Assembly: GCF_001570485.1 (NCBI RefSeq)
Contig: NZ_BCTA01000043.1
Span: forward strand, 1-50,063
Source of the DNA: Mycolicibacterium novocastrense
GTDB taxonomy: Bacteria; Actinomycetota; Actinomycetes; Mycobacteriales; Mycobacteriaceae
DNA length: 50,063 nucleotides
Direction: 5' to 3'
Below are positions 48,717-50,063 of the stretch, piece after piece. The notes beneath the pieces were generated by a model. That model was not told the DNA's origin. It was given only the letters and a program-made list of their open reading frames with translations, and ran no database searches. Every line of letters starts with the position of its first letter. The stretch's first letter is position 1. The translations under genes and the position numbers were made by a program.

Positions 48717-49922
48717 GTGCGCGTGGCAATCGTCGCAGAATCGTTCCTCCCGAATGTCAACGGCGTCACCAACTCGGTGCTGCGGGTGATCGAGCATCTC
48801 CGCCGCACCGGACACGAAGCCCTCGTCATCGCCCCCGATACGCCGCGCGGCGAACCACCCGCCGAACGCGTGCACGACGGCATCCGCGTCCATCGCGTGC
48901 CTTCGCGGATGTTCCCCAAGGTCACTTCGCTGCCGCTCGGCGTACCACGACCCCGGATCGTTGGTGTGCTACGGGGATTCGACCCCGACATCGTGCACCT
49001 GGCGTCACCCGCGTTGCTCGGGTACGGCGGCCTGTGCGCTGCACGCCATCTCGGTGTTCCGACCGTGGCCGTGTTCCAGACCGACGTCGCCGGATTCGCC
49101 GAGAGTTACGGCGTCGGCTTCACGTCCCGCGCCGCGTGGGCGTGGACGAAGCATCTGCACAGCCGGGCCGACCGGACCCTCGCCCCGTCCACCGCCGCGA
49201 TGGAAGACCTGACGGTGCACGGCATTCCGAGTGTGCACAAGTGGGGGAGGGGTGTCGACATCACCGGCTTCGTGCCGTCGGCGCGCGACGACGCGCTGCG
49301 GCGCCGGTGGTCGCCCGGCGGTAAGCCGATCGTCGGGTTCGTCGGTCGCCTCGCGCCGGAGAAGCACGTCGAGCGACTGGCGGTGCTCGCGCAGCGGGAT
49401 GACATGCGGGTGGTCATCGTCGGCGACGGTATCGACCGGGCTAAGCTTCAAAGCCTGCTTCCCTCAGCGGTTTTCACCGGTGCGCTGTACGGCCGGGACC
49501 TGGCAGCCGCGTACGCCAGCATGGATGTGTTCGTGCATCCCGGCGAGCACGAGACCTTCTGTCAGGCGGTCCAGGAGGCGATGGCCTCGGGTCTGCCGGT
49601 CATCGCCCCGGACGCCGGCGGCCCGCGGGACCTCGTCGCCCCCTACCGCACCGGGCTTCTTCTGGCGGTCGACGAGTTCGAGGCCCGCCTGCCGGAGTCC
49701 GTCGAGCACCTGATCGCCGAGCGGCAACGGTATTCGATCGCTGCGCGCCGCAGTGTGCTGACGCGCACCTGGCCGGCGATCTGCGACGAACTTCTCGGCC
49801 ACTACCGAGACGTCATCGCCAAATCCGGCACTCCCCATCCCCGCGAGGGTGCGCGTCTGCACCCGACGCGCCGCGGAAATTCGACACTTCGCGCACAGTC
49901 GCGCCGCAGCGAGAGTGCGTAA
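48717..49922 (+). CDS. mgtA: GDP-mannose-dependent alpha-mannosyltransferase MgtA (PimB-type, Rv0557-like)
   Basis: 401 residues of a GT4 (GT-B fold) enzyme. N-terminal FLPNVNGVTNSVLRVIEHL, donor-site GRLAPEKHVERL and the E-x7-E motif HPGEHETFCQAVQEAMASGLPVIAPDAGG are intact. It transfers mannose to glucuronosyl diacylglycerol, an anchor for lipomannan-like glycolipids. GTG start at 48717. The last about 24 residues (after GTPHPREG) are Arg/Ser-rich and encoded by a repeat-like element at 49843-49919, so the native C terminus may have been replaced or extended. Confidence 0.92.
   Translation: MRVAIVAESFLPNVNGVTNSVLRVIEHLRRTGHEALVIAPDTPRGEPPAERVHDGIRVHRVPSRMFPKVTSLPLGVPRPRIVGVLRGFDPDIVHLASPALLGYGGLCAARHLGVPTVAVFQTDVAGFAESYGVGFTSRAAWAWTKHLHSRADRTLAPSTAAMEDLTVHGIPSVHKWGRGVDITGFVPSARDDALRRRWSPGGKPIVGFVGRLAPEKHVERLAVLAQRDDMRVVIVGDGIDRAKLQSLLPSAVFTGALYGRDLAAAYASMDVFVHPGEHETFCQAVQEAMASGLPVIAPDAGGPRDLVAPYRTGLLLAVDEFEARLPESVEHLIAERQRYSIAARRSVLTRTWPAICDELLGHYRDVIAKSGTPHPREGARLHPTRRGNSTLRAQSRRSESA
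49843..49919 (+). repeat. Repeat-like element over the 3' end of mgtA
   Basis: GCGAGGGTGCGCGTCTGC (49843-49860) and GCGAGAGTGCG (49909-49919) are direct copies of a motif that also resembles the left half of the element at 20204-20266 (GCGAG, GTCTGC, GACACGCCGC). It looks like a member of a dispersed intergenic family that overlaps the coding end here. Confidence 0.45.
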
Positions 49923-49982
49923 CTGTCGACCCCGGGTGTGGCCAATTGCGCGACTGATGTGCAAGCCCGATTTTGTCGGTGG

Positions 49983-49998
49983 TCGAATGTATGTTCGA
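49983..49998. promoter_or_regulatory. LexA/SOS-box-like palindrome
   Basis: TCGAATGTATGTTCGA differs at one position from the mycobacterial SOS box TCGAAC-N4-GTTCGA. It ends 3 nt before the ATG at 50002. 13E12-family genes of M. tuberculosis are known to have such boxes and respond to DNA damage. Confidence 0.75.
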
Positions 49999-50001
49999 AG
50001 T

Positions 50002-50063
50002 ATGTCGGGAGTCGACCTGCAGGCCGCGGTGAGCGCGTTGCGTGCCGCCTTCGACGAGGCGGC
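50002..50063 (+). CDS. Start of a probable 13E12/DUF222-family gene (cut by window edge)
   Basis: Only about 20 codons are visible: SGVDLQAAVSALRAAFDEA after the Met. Start ATG 50002; an in-frame ATG lies at 49987 inside the LexA-like box. The Asp/Ala-rich opening and the SOS box directly upstream fit the DUF222-HNH nuclease family (13E12 repeat), but too little sequence is present to be sure. Confidence 0.5.
   Translation, partial: MSGVDLQAAVSALRAAFDEA

Noticed and set aside
1..50063. tRNA, rRNA or riboswitch genes
   Set aside because: No tRNA-like cloverleaf, rRNA segment or known riboswitch core was recognised by eye in any intergenic gap; a covariance-model scan would be needed to exclude small RNAs.

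Overview
The window is chromosomal DNA of a fast-growing mycobacterium (Mycolicibacterium type). The evidence is high GC, many GTG starts, GTGA/ATGA gene overlaps, a complete mce operon, several Ddn-like deazaflavin (DUF385) proteins, DUF2236 oxygenases, and a gene order that follows the M. tuberculosis menaquinone region as I remember it (Rv0539 to Rv0557). No tRNA, rRNA, CRISPR array, integrase or transposase was seen.

Layout. 0.2-2.5 kb: a Ddn-like protein and a histidine kinase/response regulator pair. 2.6-5.3 kb: polyprenyl-phosphate sugar synthase, DUF2064 partner and a polytopic membrane protein (Rv0539-Rv0541c equivalents). 5.4-7.9 kb: an accessory block (TetR with matching operators, SDR, FMN split-barrel protein, DUF3140). 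7.9-11.6 kb: menE, then phosphate transporter pitA in the opposite orientation, flanked by two DUF3349 genes in inverted orientation. 11.6-17.9 kb: VOC protein, acyl-CoA synthetase, SDR, TetR, DUF2236 oxygenase, menB and two tandem Ddn-like genes coupled to menB. 18.0-21.9 kb: ECF42-type sigma factor, a tiny Rmf/CrpP-like protein, a P-loop kinase and fadD8. 22.3-33.4 kb: an mce operon (two YrbE permeases, MceA-F, a Mas protein, an MPT64-like secreted protein and one more exported protein). 33.4-39.8 kb: DUF3253, a DGPF/YCII protein, an exported propeller-like protein overlapping an amidohydrolase, another acyl-CoA synthetase, and a TspO-SOUL pair. 39.9-48.6 kb: menC, a second DUF2236 oxygenase with TetR, a GlxA regulator with an isonitrile-hydratase-like DJ-1 protein, another Ddn-like protein, a bpoC-type hydrolase, menD, a DUF3592 membrane protein and a DsbA-like lipoprotein. 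48.7-50.06 kb: mannosyltransferase mgtA, a LexA-box-like site and the first codons of a probable 13E12/DUF222 gene.

How it works together. Four menaquinone genes (menE, menB, menC, menD) are spread over 40 kb, interleaved with genes for redox cofactors (Ddn-like, TspO/SOUL, DUF2236), acyl-CoA activation and lipid import (mce, four adenylate-forming enzymes counting MenE). The mce block lies exactly between the homologues of fadD8 and Rv0552, which I recall as neighbours in M. tuberculosis.

The strongest non-gene signals are: a 30-bp tandem repeat inside menE; an 11-nt-phased PHO-box-like repeat before pitA; paired TetR operators at 5.37 and 6.04 kb; a 39-bp nested palindrome at 14.42 kb; a KstR-like box overlapping a likely leaderless fadD8 promoter; a 27-bp repeat that multiplies the start codon of the DUF3592 gene; and a LexA-like box at the right edge. 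I did not find a clearly new multi-gene system. The best candidates for new biology are the menB-coupled Ddn-like pair and the Rmf/CrpP-like protein overlapping a kinase.
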